Below are positions 1 to 10,402 of a DNA stretch of 64,000 bases, piece after piece. The notes under the pieces were generated by a model. That model was not told where the DNA came from, did not search any database, and saw only the letters and a program-made list of their open reading frames with translations. Location: positions 124,001 to 188,000 of the forward strand of contig NZ_CP039650.1 of assembly GCF_004923315.1 (NCBI RefSeq). The letters run 5' to 3'. Made by a program: the position numbers and the translations under genes. The number at the start of each line of letters is the position of its first letter. Position 1 is the first letter of the stretch. Source of the DNA: Azospirillum sp. TSA2s. Its GTDB lineage: Bacteria > Pseudomonadota > Alphaproteobacteria > Azospirillales > Azospirillaceae.

Positions 1-322
1 GCGCCACCACATCCTTCAGGAAGGCGCCCAACTGTTCCGGCGTGTTCCACGGATGGGTGATGACGGATTCGAAGCCGCTGGTGCCGAGGAAGACGGAGTT
101 GAGCGCGATGGCCTGACGGTTGATGCCGTCCACCGCCTCGTCCTGGTCCAGCTTGCCCTGGAGAACCTGATTGAAGGCGTCCAGGCTGAGGTCGATGAAC
201 TGGCGGACCAGCAGCCGCACCACGGATTCGTCGGACAGGTCGTTGCGGGCCTGCGGTTGGGTCAGCACCGGCAGCGGTTGCAGCAGCGCCGCGATGATCG
301 GCTTTGCGGATTGGGATTCCAT
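1..322 (-). CDS. Hypothetical protein, C-terminus cut by window edge
   Basis: An open frame starts with ATG at 322 and runs off the left edge, giving the first 107 residues (MESQSAKPIIAALLQPLPVL...). An AGGAG ribosome binding site lies about nine bases upstream of the ATG, and codon use is like the neighbours, so this is a real gene. The visible part is soluble, mostly helical in character, with no signal peptide or membrane segment. I do not recognise the family. It runs in the same direction as ndk, but a terminator at 412-441 separates the two, so it probably has its own promoter. Confidence 0.65.
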   Translation of the reverse strand, partial: MESQSAKPIIAALLQPLPVLTQPQARNDLSDESVVRLLVRQFIDLSLDAFNQVLQGKLDQDEAVDGINRQAIALNSVFLGTSGFESVITHPWNTPEQLGAFLKDVVA

Positions 323-411
323 CGCGGGCAACTCCTGTCGGGATCGGCCCCGGCGTCTGCGGGGCAACATGTTCATGGCCCCCGATACTGCCAGAGCTTG
401 ACGCAAAACGC

Positions 412-441
412 AAAAAAGGCCGCCCCCTCTCGGGAGCGGCC
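412..441 (-). terminator. Intrinsic terminator of ndk
   Basis: Read on the minus strand, a GGCCGCTCCC stem pairs with GGGGGCGGCC (one mismatch; 418-427 with 432-441) and is followed by six T residues. It lies 37 bases beyond the ndk stop codon. Confidence 0.85.
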
Positions 442-477
442 CTTTCGGCAAGCCTGACGAAGGTCAAGCGCGCAGGA

Positions 478-900
478 TCAGCCCACCAGCTCGATGCCGG
501 CGAAGAAGAAGGCGATCTCCTGGGCGGCGGTCTCCGGGGCGTCCGAACCGTGGACCGAGTTGGCCTCGATCGACTCGGCGAACTCCTTGCGGATGGTGCC
601 CTCGGCGGCGTTGGCCGGGTTGGTGGCGCCCATGATCTCGCGGTTGCGGGCGATGGCGTTCTCGCCTTCCAGAACCTGCAGGACCACCGGACCGGAGATC
701 ATGAAGGAGACCAGATCGCCGAAGAACGGACGCTCGCGATGCACGCCGTAGAACTGCTCGGCCTGGGCCTTCGACAGCTGGACGCGCTTCTGGGCGATGA
801 TGCGCAGGCCGCCGTCTTCGAACTTGGCGTTGATCTTGCCGGTCAGGTTGCGGCGGGTGGCATCGGGCTTGATGATCGAGAGGGTCCGTTCGACGGCCAT
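478..900 (-). CDS. ndk: Nucleoside diphosphate kinase
   Basis: This cytoplasmic enzyme moves the gamma phosphate from ATP to nucleoside diphosphates through a phosphohistidine. The 140-residue length is normal for the bacterial family. The start MAVERTLSIIKPDA is typical, and the active-site motif NSVHGSD places the phosphorylated histidine at residue 117. An AGGAG site sits eight bases before the ATG. The gene appears monocistronic: a terminator follows at 412-441 and 220 bases of non-coding sequence separate it from the choX terminator on its upstream side. Nothing is unusual. Confidence 0.97.
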   Translation of the reverse strand: MAVERTLSIIKPDATRRNLTGKINAKFEDGGLRIIAQKRVQLSKAQAEQFYGVHRERPFFGDLVSFMISGPVVLQVLEGENAIARNREIMGATNPANAAEGTIRKEFAESIEANSVHGSDAPETAAQEIAFFFAGIELVG

Positions 901-1051
901 GGTGGTGACTCCTGCGGGAATGGGGCTTTTCGCCGATTTAAAAACACGCAGGCGCCGCCGGAAGACCGGGGCGCCGGATGGGCCGCTTTATAGAGGCGCT
1001 TTCGCGGCGCGGCAAGGCGTTCGTTGGGGGGCGGGCGTCGCCTGCCTCTCG

Positions 1052-1084
1052 AAAAAACGGCCGCGACGGCATCCCGTCGCGGCC
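1052..1084 (-). terminator. Intrinsic terminator of the betB-betA-choX unit
   Basis: On the minus strand GGCCGCGACGG (1074-1084) pairs perfectly with CCGTCGCGGCC (1059-1069) across a four-base loop, followed by a run of six T. It is 37 bases past the choX stop. Confidence 0.9.
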
Positions 1085-1120
1085 GGAGTCGAGGAGGCAT
1101 TGCGGAAACACGGAGTCAGG

Positions 1121-2128
1121 TCAGGATTTCAGCGCGCCCAGCTTGGCCTGTGCGGCGGCCAGACCGTCCTTTCCATCCAGCGTGGTGACGCCGGACAGCC
1201 AGGTCTTCAGGATGGCGGGATTCTTCTTCAGCCAATCGGCGGCCACCGCTTCCGGCTTGCGGCCGCCGTTCATGATGCCGTCCATCACCGAATTCTCCAT
1301 GTCCAGGGTGAAGACCAGATTGGACAGGAACTTGCCGACATTCGGGCATTCGGCGGCATAGCCCTTGCGCACGTTGGTGCTGACGGTGGCGCCGCCGAAA
1401 TTCGGGCCGAACCAGTCGTCGCCGTCGGCCAGATAGGTGATGTCCATCGTCTTGTTCATTGGGTGCGGCGCCCAGCCCAGGAAGACGATCCACTTCTTGG
1501 ACCGGACCGCCCGCTTCACCTCGGCCAGCATGCCGGCCTCGCTGGATTCCACCATCTTGAAGTCCTTCAGCCCGAAGGCGTCGGCCTTCAGCATCTTGTC
1601 GATGACGAGGTTGCCGTCATTGCCGGCCTCGATGCCGTAGATCTTGCCGTCCAGCTTGTCCTTGTACTTCGCCAGATCCTTGAAGCTCTTCAGCCCGGCC
1701 TCGGCGGCATAGGTCGGCACGGCCAGCGTGTATTTGGCGCCTTCCAGGTTGACGCGCGTCACCTCGACCGAGCCGTCCTCCAGCACCGGTTTGATGAAGG
1801 TCTCCATGGTGGGCATCCAGTTGCCAAGGAACACGTCCAGCGACTTGGTCTTCAGCCCGAGATAGACGACCGGCACCGACGAGATGCTGGTGGTCGGCTT
1901 GTAGCCCAGCGCCTCCAGCGTGACGGAGGCGAGCGCCGTCGTCGCCGCGATGTCGGTCCAGCCCACGTCGCCGAAACGCACCGACTGGCAGGATGGCGGA
2001 TCGGCGGCCTGCGCCGTCCCCGCCGGCAGGGCGGCGGACCCGGCCGCCAGCATCAGGCCGACGGCCAGGGCGGAGAATCTACCGGCGGAGAATTTACCGG
2101 CAGAGAGTTTACCGAATGTCTTGGCCAT
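1121..2128 (-). CDS. choX: Choline ABC transporter substrate-binding protein (ChoX/OpuAC family)
   Basis: Periplasmic receptor of 335 residues expected to bind choline for an ABC importer. The chosen start (MAKTFGKLSAG) has an AGGAG site nine bases upstream and opens a Sec signal peptide that ends near TAQA; a longer frame from 2167 lacks this. The mature part follows the ChoX pattern, with FGDVGWTDIAATTA early, FLGNWMP, and FLGWAPHPMN, the last two containing aromatic residues typical of the quaternary-amine cage. It is the last gene of a leftward unit after betB and betA, 45 bases beyond the betA stop. The permease and ATPase partners (choW, choV) are not in this window, which is unusual because ChoX is normally encoded with them. 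Confidence 0.9.
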   Translation of the reverse strand: MAKTFGKLSAGKFSAGRFSALAVGLMLAAGSAALPAGTAQAADPPSCQSVRFGDVGWTDIAATTALASVTLEALGYKPTTSISSVPVVYLGLKTKSLDVFLGNWMPTMETFIKPVLEDGSVEVTRVNLEGAKYTLAVPTYAAEAGLKSFKDLAKYKDKLDGKIYGIEAGNDGNLVIDKMLKADAFGLKDFKMVESSEAGMLAEVKRAVRSKKWIVFLGWAPHPMNKTMDITYLADGDDWFGPNFGGATVSTNVRKGYAAECPNVGKFLSNLVFTLDMENSVMDGIMNGGRKPEAVAADWLKKNPAILKTWLSGVTTLDGKDGLAAAQAKLGALKS

Positions 2129-2173
2129 ATCCCTGTTCTCCTTGCTTGTGGTTGTCGTTGTCGGCACGCGGGG

Positions 2174-3949
2174 TCATGCCCGCAGCCGCTGGTCCTTTAC
2201 CGTCTCCTTCTGGATCAAGGCGGCCTCGGCGACGTAATAGGGCACGTCGGCGCGCGGCAGCGGCGGACGGCCGCGCACCGCGTCGGCGAGCTTCTCCGCC
2301 ATCATGATGGTTGGCGCGTTCAGGTTGCCGGTGATGATGCGCGGCATGATCGAGGCGTCGATGACGCGCAGGCCCTCCAGCCCATGCACCCGGCCCTGAC
2401 CATCCACCACCGCGCCGTCGTCGGTCCCCATTCGGCAGGTGCCGCAGGGGTGATAGGCCGTCTCGGCGTGATGGCGGACGAAGGCGTCGAGGTCGGCGTC
2501 GGTGACGCAATGGGCGCCGGGGCTGATCTCCTCCCCACGATAGGGAGCCAGGGCGCGCTGCCGCATGATGTCGCGGGTGATGCGGATGCCGGCGCGGAAC
2601 TCCCGCCAGTCCTGCGGATCGGCCATGTAGTTGAACAGGATGCTCGGCGCCTGCCCCGGATCGCGCGACCGGACATGGACCTGCCCCTTGCTGGGCGAGC
2701 GCATGGAGCCGACATGGGCCTGGAAGCCGTGCGCCTCCACCGCGTTGGTGCCGTTGTAGCTGATGGCCACAGGGAGGAAATGGTACTGGATGTTGGGCCA
2801 GGGCACGTCGTCGCCGGTGCGGATGAAGCCGCCGGCCTCGAACTGGTTGCTGGCGCCGATGCCGGTGCCCATGAACAGCCATTCGGCGCCGATGGCCGGC
2901 TGGTTCCACCATTTCAGCGCGGGATAGAGCGACACCGGCTGGCGGCATTCATACTGGATGTACATCTCCAGATGGTCCTGGAGATCGCCGCCGACTCCCG
3001 GCAGGTCGATCACCGCCGGCACACCCAGCTCGCGCAGCAGTGGCGACGGCCCCACGCCTGAGCGTTGCAGGATCGCCGGAGAGGCGATGGCGCCGGCGCA
3101 CAGCAGCACCTCCCGCCGCGCCCGCGCCGTCACCGGCGTGCCGTTGCGCAGATAGGCGACGCCGACGGCGCGGCGTCCGTCGAACAGGATGCGGTCGGTC
3201 ATCGCATGGGTGACGATGGTCAGCCCCGGCCGCCCCCGCGCCCGGTCGAGATAGCCGCGGGCCGTACTGCAGCGCCGGCCCTGCGCGGTCACCGTGCGGT
3301 CCATCGGGCCGAAACCCTCCTGGCGGTAGCCGTTCAGATCGTCGGTGCGGCCATAGCCGGCCTGCGCCCCCGCCTCCACCATCGCCTCGTAGAGCGGATT
3401 GACGCCCGGCTTGGCGGTGGTGACGAACAGCGGTCCGTCGCCGCCGTGATAGGCGTTGGGGCCGATGTCGCGCGTCTCCGCCTTGCGGAAATAGGGCAGG
3501 CAGTCGAGATAGCTCCAGTCCTCCAGCCCCGGCAGTTCGGCCCAGCCGTCATAGTCCAACGCGTTGCCGCGGATGTAGCACATGCCGTTGATCAGCGACG
3601 AGCCGCCCAGCCCCTTGCCGCGCCCGCACTCCATCCGGCGGTTGTCCATGTGCGGTTCGGGTTCGGTCTCATAGGCCCAGTTGTAGCGGCGGCCCTGCAG
3701 CGGAAAGGCCAGCGCCGCCGGCATCTGGGTGCGGTAATCCAGCCGGTGGTCGGGTCCACCCGCCTCCAGCAGCAGGACGCTGACGCCGGCATCCTCCGTC
3801 AGACGGCAGGCGAGGACGTTGCCCGCCGACCCGGCGCCGACGATGATGTAGTCATACTCGCGCGCCGCAGGGGCTATCGTGGACATGGCGGCGGGCACAG
3901 CGGTGCCGTTCTCCGGCGCAGCGGCCCCGGAGGTCGGTGAATTCGACAT
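2174..3949 (-). CDS. betA: Choline dehydrogenase (GMC oxidoreductase)
   Basis: FAD enzyme that oxidises choline to betaine aldehyde, and can continue to glycine betaine. The dinucleotide-binding motif VGAGSAGNVLACRL lies at about residues 37-50, the GMC signature around GKGLGGSSLINGMCYIRG follows, and the catalytic histidine is in HPCGTCRMG (H500). At 591 residues it is longer than the roughly 550-residue family norm, through a 30-residue N-terminal extension rich in Ala, Ser and Pro. I keep the ATG at 3949 because an AAGGGG stretch precedes it, while the alternative Met22 has no ribosome binding site. It lies 43 bases after betB and before choX, so import and oxidation of choline are probably co-expressed. 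Confidence 0.95.
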   Translation of the reverse strand: MSNSPTSGAAAPENGTAVPAAMSTIAPAAREYDYIIVGAGSAGNVLACRLTEDAGVSVLLLEAGGPDHRLDYRTQMPAALAFPLQGRRYNWAYETEPEPHMDNRRMECGRGKGLGGSSLINGMCYIRGNALDYDGWAELPGLEDWSYLDCLPYFRKAETRDIGPNAYHGGDGPLFVTTAKPGVNPLYEAMVEAGAQAGYGRTDDLNGYRQEGFGPMDRTVTAQGRRCSTARGYLDRARGRPGLTIVTHAMTDRILFDGRRAVGVAYLRNGTPVTARARREVLLCAGAIASPAILQRSGVGPSPLLRELGVPAVIDLPGVGGDLQDHLEMYIQYECRQPVSLYPALKWWNQPAIGAEWLFMGTGIGASNQFEAGGFIRTGDDVPWPNIQYHFLPVAISYNGTNAVEAHGFQAHVGSMRSPSKGQVHVRSRDPGQAPSILFNYMADPQDWREFRAGIRITRDIMRQRALAPYRGEEISPGAHCVTDADLDAFVRHHAETAYHPCGTCRMGTDDGAVVDGQGRVHGLEGLRVIDASIMPRIITGNLNAPTIMMAEKLADAVRGRPPLPRADVPYYVAEAALIQKETVKDQRLRA

Positions 3950-3992
3950 CGAACACCCCTTTTTCGAAAGGTGGCCTTTTCTGAAAGACGGC

Positions 3993-5462
<1,470 letters not shown>

Positions 5463-5540
5463 GTCCCGTCTCCCTGGTTCCGGGTCCCGAAGGAGCATTG
5501 GATCGCAGCACGATCATTCCAGGTGACAGACTGATTTTTA

Positions 5541-5560
5541 TTGATTGGACGTTCAATTAA
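5541..5560. promoter_or_regulatory. Putative BetI operator upstream of betB
   Basis: The 20-mer TTGATTGGACGTTCAATTAA is an interrupted palindrome in which 8 of 10 positions in each half match. It closely resembles the operator I recall for BetI, the choline-sensing TetR-family repressor (ATTGA-like arms around a central ACGT). It lies in the AT-rich stretch 78 bases before the betB start, where it could block the promoter. Confidence 0.7.
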
Positions 5561-5731
5561 AAAAGACCGGGTGGCGATTCCGTTCTCCGCAATAGTCGTG
5601 TTCAAACAAATTCGTTGGCCCGCGACCGGCTGCAGGCCCGGCATTCGGGCTGTCCCGCACGGGACAAAGCCGTGCCATTCGCCGGCCCCCGCTTCAAATC
5701 CGCGGCCCCTCGTGCTACATCCTCGCGCGCT

Positions 5732-7627
5732 ATGCTGCACATCAATGACCTGACCTTCCGCTTCGGCGGCCGAGTGTTGTTCGACCACGCGACGGCGGTG
5801 GTGTCCAAAGGGCACCGCGTGGCGCTGGTCGGGCGCAACGGCACCGGGAAATCGACCCTGCTGAAGCTGATCTCGGGCCAGCTGCAGACAGATGCCGGTG
5901 CCGTCACCCTGCCGGCCGGCATGCGGATGGGCATGGTGGCGCAGGAGGCCCCCAGCGGCCCGACCTTGCTGATCGACGCCGTGCTGGCCGCCGACACCGA
6001 ACGCACCGCCCTGCTGGCGGAGGCGGAGACGGCGACCGACCCGATGCGCATCGGCGAAATCCATGCCCGGCTCGCCGACATCGAGGCGCATTCCGCTCCG
6101 TCGCGCGCCGCGCAGGTGCTGTCCGGACTGGGTTTCGACGCCGAGGCGCAACAGCGGCCCTGCTCCGACTTCTCCGGCGGCTGGCGGATGCGCGTGGCGC
6201 TGGCCGGCGTGCTGTTCTCCCGCCCCGACCTGCTGCTGCTGGACGAGCCGACCAACCACCTCGACCTCGAAGCGACCATCTGGCTAGAGGGCTATCTGAA
6301 GAATTACCCGCACACCATCCTGCTGGTCAGCCATGACCGCGAGCTGCTGAACGCGGTGCCGACCACGACGATCCACATCGACCAGGGCAAGCTCGTCACC
6401 TACAGCGGCAATTACGACCAGTTCCTGGCGCAGCGCCGCGCCAACCAGGAGCGCATCGCCTCCATGGCCGCCAAGCAGGAGGCGCGGCGCAAGCACATGA
6501 TGTCCTATGTCGACCGCTTCCGCTTCAAGGCCAGCAAGGCCCGTCAGGCGCAGAGCCGCCTGAAGCTGCTGGAGAAGATGGAGTCGATCACGCTGATGGA
6601 GGACGATCCCGAGGTCGTCTTCAACTTCCCGCCGCCCGACGAGCTGGCGCCGCCGCTGATCGCGCTGGAGGGGGTGAGCATCGGCTATGGCGACAAGGTG
6701 ATCCTGCGACGGGTCAACCTGCGCATCGACATGGAGGACCGCATCGGCCTCTTGGGCGCCAACGGCAACGGCAAGTCGACGTTGGTCAAGCTGCTGGCCA
6801 ACCGGCTGCAACCGATGGCCGGCGAGATGCGGCGGTCGTCCAAGCTGCGCATCGGCTATTTCGCCCAGCATCAGGCCGAGGAACTGGACCTGTCGCTGAC
6901 GCCGATCCAGCAGACCCAGCGCATCATGCCGCTGGCGCTGGAGGAGAAGGTGCGCGCCCATCTTGGCCGCTTCGGCTTCCCCCAGGCGAAGGCGGAGACC
7001 AAGATCGCCAACCTGTCGGGCGGCGAGAAGGCCCGGCTTCTCCTGGCGCTGATGAGCCGGGAAGTCCCGCACATCCTGATGCTGGACGAACCGACCAACC
7101 ATCTGGACATCGACAGCCGCGAAGCGCTGATCGAGGCGATCAACGACTTCCCCGGCGCCGTCATCATCATCAGCCACGACCCACACCTGATCGAGATGAC
7201 GGTGGACCGGCTGCTGCTGGTCGCCGACGGCACGGTGCAGGCCTATGACGGCGACCTGGACGACTACCGCCGCTATCTGCTCGACCGCGCCAAGGCGGAG
7301 CGGGCGGTGGCGAAGGGTGGTGTCGAGCGCGACGCCGGGCCGAACAAGAAGGACCAGCGCCGCGCCGCCGCCGAGGCGCGCACGGCGCTCGCGCCCTTGA
7401 AACGCAAGGCCACCGACGCCGAGGCGCTGGTGACCAAGCTGAGCGAGGAGAAGCGCAAGATCGAGGCGAAAATGGCCGACCCCGCGCTCTACAGCGGCCC
7501 GTCGGACAAACTGACCAAGCTGCAGATCGACCTGGGCACGGTGGAGAAGAAGCTGGCGACCGCGGAAGAAACCTGGCTGGAGGCGCTCGAACTCTACGAG
7601 AGCGCCGCGGCGGAGGCCGGCGTTTGA
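5732..7627 (+). CDS. ABC-F family ATPase (YheS/Uup-like)
   Basis: A soluble protein of 631 residues with two ABC cassettes and no membrane domain, which defines the ABC-F group; these act on ribosomes rather than in transport. The first Walker A is GRNGTGKST (34-42), the second GANGNGKST (about 350-358), and both cassettes keep an LSGG-like signature (FSGGWRMR, LSGGEKAR) and DEPTNHLD Walker B motifs. The inter-cassette linker (about 230-300) is rich in Lys, Arg and Gln, as in the family. A charged coiled-coil tail (about 530-625) ends the protein. The start at 5732 begins MLHINDLTF, the normal family start. The following gene overlaps it by four bases. Confidence 0.9.
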   Translation: MLHINDLTFRFGGRVLFDHATAVVSKGHRVALVGRNGTGKSTLLKLISGQLQTDAGAVTLPAGMRMGMVAQEAPSGPTLLIDAVLAADTERTALLAEAETATDPMRIGEIHARLADIEAHSAPSRAAQVLSGLGFDAEAQQRPCSDFSGGWRMRVALAGVLFSRPDLLLLDEPTNHLDLEATIWLEGYLKNYPHTILLVSHDRELLNAVPTTTIHIDQGKLVTYSGNYDQFLAQRRANQERIASMAAKQEARRKHMMSYVDRFRFKASKARQAQSRLKLLEKMESITLMEDDPEVVFNFPPPDELAPPLIALEGVSIGYGDKVILRRVNLRIDMEDRIGLLGANGNGKSTLVKLLANRLQPMAGEMRRSSKLRIGYFAQHQAEELDLSLTPIQQTQRIMPLALEEKVRAHLGRFGFPQAKAETKIANLSGGEKARLLLALMSREVPHILMLDEPTNHLDIDSREALIEAINDFPGAVIIISHDPHLIEMTVDRLLLVADGTVQAYDGDLDDYRRYLLDRAKAERAVAKGGVERDAGPNKKDQRRAAAEARTALAPLKRKATDAEALVTKLSEEKRKIEAKMADPALYSGPSDKLTKLQIDLGTVEKKLATAEETWLEALELYESAAAEAGV

Positions 7628-8328
7628 ACGCCGATCACCACATCGACCACCCGCTCGCCGATGAGGTCGGCGAGCCGCAGCGCGACGGCGCCATCGCCCT
7701 GCCCGCCCTGTGCGGCACGGTGGAGGAAGAGCGAACGTCGGACGTATTGGCCCGCTTCCGCGCCAACCTGCCCCAGGGGCGGGTCACGCTGGGCGATCTG
7801 ATCCGGGCGCTGGGCGACCGCTCGCTCGGCACCATCCTGCTGGCGCTGTCGCTGCCCACCATCGCGCCGGTGCCGCTGGGCGTGTCCTGCCTGTTCGACC
7901 TGCCCATCGTGCTCTACACCGCCCAGCTCGCCTTCGGCCGGCGCGGGGCGGGGCTGCCGGACTGGCTGCTTCGCCGCTCCATCGGCACCGGGCTGGCGGC
8001 GCGCACGCTGGACGCCGCGATGCCGCGTCTGACCGGGATCGAACGGATGCTGAAGCCGCGGCTCCACCGCCTCGCCCGCATCGATCAGGAGCGCTGGTTC
8101 GGGCTTCTGCTGTTCATCCTGACGCTGACCTGCATCGTGCCGCTGCCGCTGACCGGCTGGCTGCCGGGCTTCGCGCTGGTGCTGATCTCGCTGGGGCTGA
8201 TCGAGCGCGACGGCGGCGCCATCGGCATCGGGCTGGGGCTGACCGTGGCGGCGCTGGTGTTTTTGACGCTGGTGGCGAGCGGGCTGTCATACGCAGGTCA
8301 CCAACTTCTGGCAGCAACTCCGCTGTAG
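7624..8328 (+). CDS. exoD: ExoD-family membrane protein
   Basis: Integral membrane protein of about 234 residues matching the ExoD family (exopolysaccharide synthesis, ExoD), first known from Sinorhizobium exopolysaccharide mutants; its biochemical role is not established. A polar N-terminus of about 60 residues is followed by hydrophobic stretches near 75-100, 155-175 and 185-220, with the family-typical ALSLPTIAPVPLGV and CIVPLPLTGWLPG segments. The TTG start at 7624 overlaps the stop of the ABC-F gene in TTGA, which suggests translational coupling, although a later start is possible because the first 50 residues are poorly conserved in type. Confidence 0.8.
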   Translation: MNADHHIDHPLADEVGEPQRDGAIALPALCGTVEEERTSDVLARFRANLPQGRVTLGDLIRALGDRSLGTILLALSLPTIAPVPLGVSCLFDLPIVLYTAQLAFGRRGAGLPDWLLRRSIGTGLAARTLDAAMPRLTGIERMLKPRLHRLARIDQERWFGLLLFILTLTCIVPLPLTGWLPGFALVLISLGLIERDGGAIGIGLGLTVAALVFLTLVASGLSYAGHQLLAATPL

Positions 8329-8367
8329 GGCAGCCGCCGGGCTGTCCCGATCCAGGGAGGCTCAGAG

Positions 8368-8955
8368 ATGACCCAGACGGCACCCGCGTCGCTTTCCGAA
8401 TCCTGGCTGTTCTTCCGCCGCTGGCTGGCCGATCCCTGGGCGATGGGGTCGGTCGCCCTGTCCTCCCCCGCCCTGCGACGGCGGATCACCCGCGAGATCC
8501 GTTGCGAGCCTGACGAGGTGGTGGTGGAGTTCGGCGGCGGCACCGGCCCGATCACCGCCGCGATCCTGGAGTCCGGCATCCCCGCCGACCGGCTCTACAG
8601 TTTCGAAATCGACCGAGACCTCGCCCGCCATCTGCGCGCCCGCTGCCCCGCCGTCACCGTCATCGCCGACGATTGCCGCAAGGCGCCGGAGCTGCTGGGC
8701 GAGGCGCTGTGCGGCAAGGTCGGCACGGTGGTGATCGGCATCCCGATGATCACCTTCCCGCTGGAGTTCCAGCGCGAGGTGCTGGACGCCACCTTCCGCA
8801 TCCTGCGGCCGGGTGGACGCTTCCTGCTCTACAGCTTCATGCCGCATTCACCGCTGAACCGCGGGGCGCTGAGGCTGAAGGGGGAGCGGCTGGGCTTCAC
8901 GCTACGCAATCTGCCGCCGGCATCGGTGTGGGGGTACTGGCGCGACCGGGCGTGA
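8368..8955 (+). CDS. Class I SAM-dependent methyltransferase, PmtA-like
   Basis: A 195-residue methyltransferase with the SAM-binding motif I VVVEFGGGTGPIT (51-63), the acidic ribose-binding residue in FEIDRDLA, and a C-terminal sheet region ending WGYWRDRA. The size, the N-terminal FFRRWLADPWAMGSVALSS and the absence of extra domains fit the phospholipid N-methyltransferase (PmtA) and rRNA dimethylase-like group, in which PmtA makes phosphatidylcholine from phosphatidylethanolamine. The substrate cannot be settled from sequence. It is 39 bases after exoD with a GGGAGG ribosome binding site and may share its transcript. Confidence 0.75.
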   Translation: MTQTAPASLSESWLFFRRWLADPWAMGSVALSSPALRRRITREIRCEPDEVVVEFGGGTGPITAAILESGIPADRLYSFEIDRDLARHLRARCPAVTVIADDCRKAPELLGEALCGKVGTVVIGIPMITFPLEFQREVLDATFRILRPGGRFLLYSFMPHSPLNRGALRLKGERLGFTLRNLPPASVWGYWRDRA

Positions 8956-8997
8956 TAGAGTGCTCCACCAGGCATTCCAACCCCTGCGAGAAGTCCA

Positions 8998-9390
8998 ATG
9001 AAATTCGGCTACACCATTCTCTACGTTCCCGATGTCGCCGCATCGCTGGCCTTCTTCGAAAAGGCTTTCGGGCTGAACCGCCGCTTCCTCGCCGAAACGG
9101 GCGACTATGGCGAGTTGGACACCGGCACCACCACCCTGTCCTTCGCCAGCCAGGAACTGGCGCTCTCGCATCACTCCGCCGGCTATGTCTTCGCCAGCGG
9201 CAGCGACAAGCCGTTGGGCGTCGAGATCGCCCTGGTCACCGACGATGTGGAGGCGGCACACGCCACCGCACTGACCGCCGGCGCCACCGAACTGGCACCG
9301 CCGAAGGCAATGCCGTGGGGACAGACCGTCTCCTTCATCCGCTGCCCCGACGGCACCCTCGTGGAGCTGCGCACGCCGGTTGGAGGCTGA
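8998..9390 (+). CDS. VOC-family (glyoxalase/bleomycin-resistance fold) protein
   Basis: A 130-residue protein with the two beta-alpha-beta-beta-beta modules of the vicinal oxygen chelate fold. It opens with MKFGYTILYVPDVAASLAFFEKAFGL and closes with FIRCPDGTLVELRTP, where the final glutamate is the usual metal ligand. A GAGAAG site precedes the ATG. Members of this family include lyases, dioxygenases and resistance proteins; the substrate is not predictable here. It stands between the PmtA-like gene and the YdcF-like gene, all rightward. Confidence 0.85.
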   Translation: MKFGYTILYVPDVAASLAFFEKAFGLNRRFLAETGDYGELDTGTTTLSFASQELALSHHSAGYVFASGSDKPLGVEIALVTDDVEAAHATALTAGATELAPPKAMPWGQTVSFIRCPDGTLVELRTPVGG

Positions 9391-9464
9391 CGGCACTGAG
9401 AGCGACCGCGGTTGCCCCATCCCAACCGCCCCGCTTATGCTCCGCCCCCTCCAAGTCCACCATC

Positions 9465-10271
9465 GTGAGCGCGCCGGTGCTATCCTTCATTCTGTCGAAG
9501 CTGCTGTGGGGCGTCTTCGCGCCCGGCAATGCGCTGGTGCTGGCGGTGGCGCTGGGGGCGCTGCTGATGCGGACACGGCGCTGGCAGCAGGCCGGGCGGC
9601 GGCTGGTGACGCCGGCGGCGGTGCTGCTTCTGCTGGTCATGTATACGGGGGTGGGCGCGCTGGTCGCCGTGCCGCTGGAGAACCGCTTCCCGCGGGTGGA
9701 GCCGGAGGGGCGGATCGACGGCATCATCATGCTGGGCGGCGCGGTCAACCCGCCGATCACCGCCGACCGCGGCGATCCTTCCGTCAATGAGGCGGCGGAG
9801 CGGGTGCTGGGTTTCGCCGACCTCGTCCGCCGCCATCCGGAGGCCAAGGCCGTCTTCACCGGCGGGTCCGGCCGGCTGCTGGGGCAGGAGTACAAGGAGG
9901 ACGTCACCGCCCGCGCCGCCTTGGCTCAGGCCGGCATCCCCGCCGACCGCGTGATCTATGAGGCGGACTCCCGCAACACCTGGGAAAACGCGGTCTTCAG
10001 CAAGGAAATGGTCAAGCCGGCACCGGGGGAGCGCTGGATCCTCGTCACGTCGGCCATGCACATGCCGCGGTCGGTCGGCATCTTCCGGCAGATCGGGTGG
10101 GAGGTGTTTCCCTACCCCGTCGATTACCGCACCCGCCACGATGCCAAGCCGTACCTGCGCTTCGAGTTCGGACAGAATCTGGTGATCCTCGACGACGCGG
10201 TGCGGGAATGGATCGGGCTGACCGCCTATTGGCTGATGGGCCGCACCGATAGCCTGTTCCCCCGCCCCTGA
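9465..10271 (+). CDS. YdcF/ElyC/SanA-family (DUF218) membrane protein
   Basis: A 268-residue protein with two N-terminal membrane helices (about 5-32 and 45-68) and a DUF218 domain (about 85-245). Family motifs are IDGIIMLGGAV, VFTGGSGRLL, EADSRNTWENA and VTSAMHMPRSVGIF. The two-helix arrangement is that of ElyC, a cell envelope protein linked to lipid II carrier or cell wall metabolism in E. coli; the exact activity is not known. The GTG at 9465 is the first plausible start, since the frame extends far upstream only as open sequence through the VOC gene region. Confidence 0.85.
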   Translation: MSAPVLSFILSKLLWGVFAPGNALVLAVALGALLMRTRRWQQAGRRLVTPAAVLLLLVMYTGVGALVAVPLENRFPRVEPEGRIDGIIMLGGAVNPPITADRGDPSVNEAAERVLGFADLVRRHPEAKAVFTGGSGRLLGQEYKEDVTARAALAQAGIPADRVIYEADSRNTWENAVFSKEMVKPAPGERWILVTSAMHMPRSVGIFRQIGWEVFPYPVDYRTRHDAKPYLRFEFGQNLVILDDAVREWIGLTAYWLMGRTDSLFPRP

Positions 10272-10402
10272 GGGTCCTGCCCGCGTGCGGGCTGTGTCAT
10301 CGTGTTTCTGCCGCGTTCGAGGCATTGGCGCGGCGATGCCACTCCGCTAGAGTGCCGCCGCCCCGGTGGTGGGGCCGGGTCGGGAAAGAAGGAAATTGGC
10401 GG

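Noticed and set aside
797..3061. A 754-codon open frame on the plus strand across ndk, choX and betA
   Set aside because: It is antisense to three well-supported genes, has Arg/Gln/His/Gly-rich shadow composition and no family motifs; high GC makes such frames common.
10279..10292. Terminator after the YdcF-like gene (GCCCGC GT GCGGGC)
   Set aside because: Six-base stem with a two-base loop and no T run; too weak to call.
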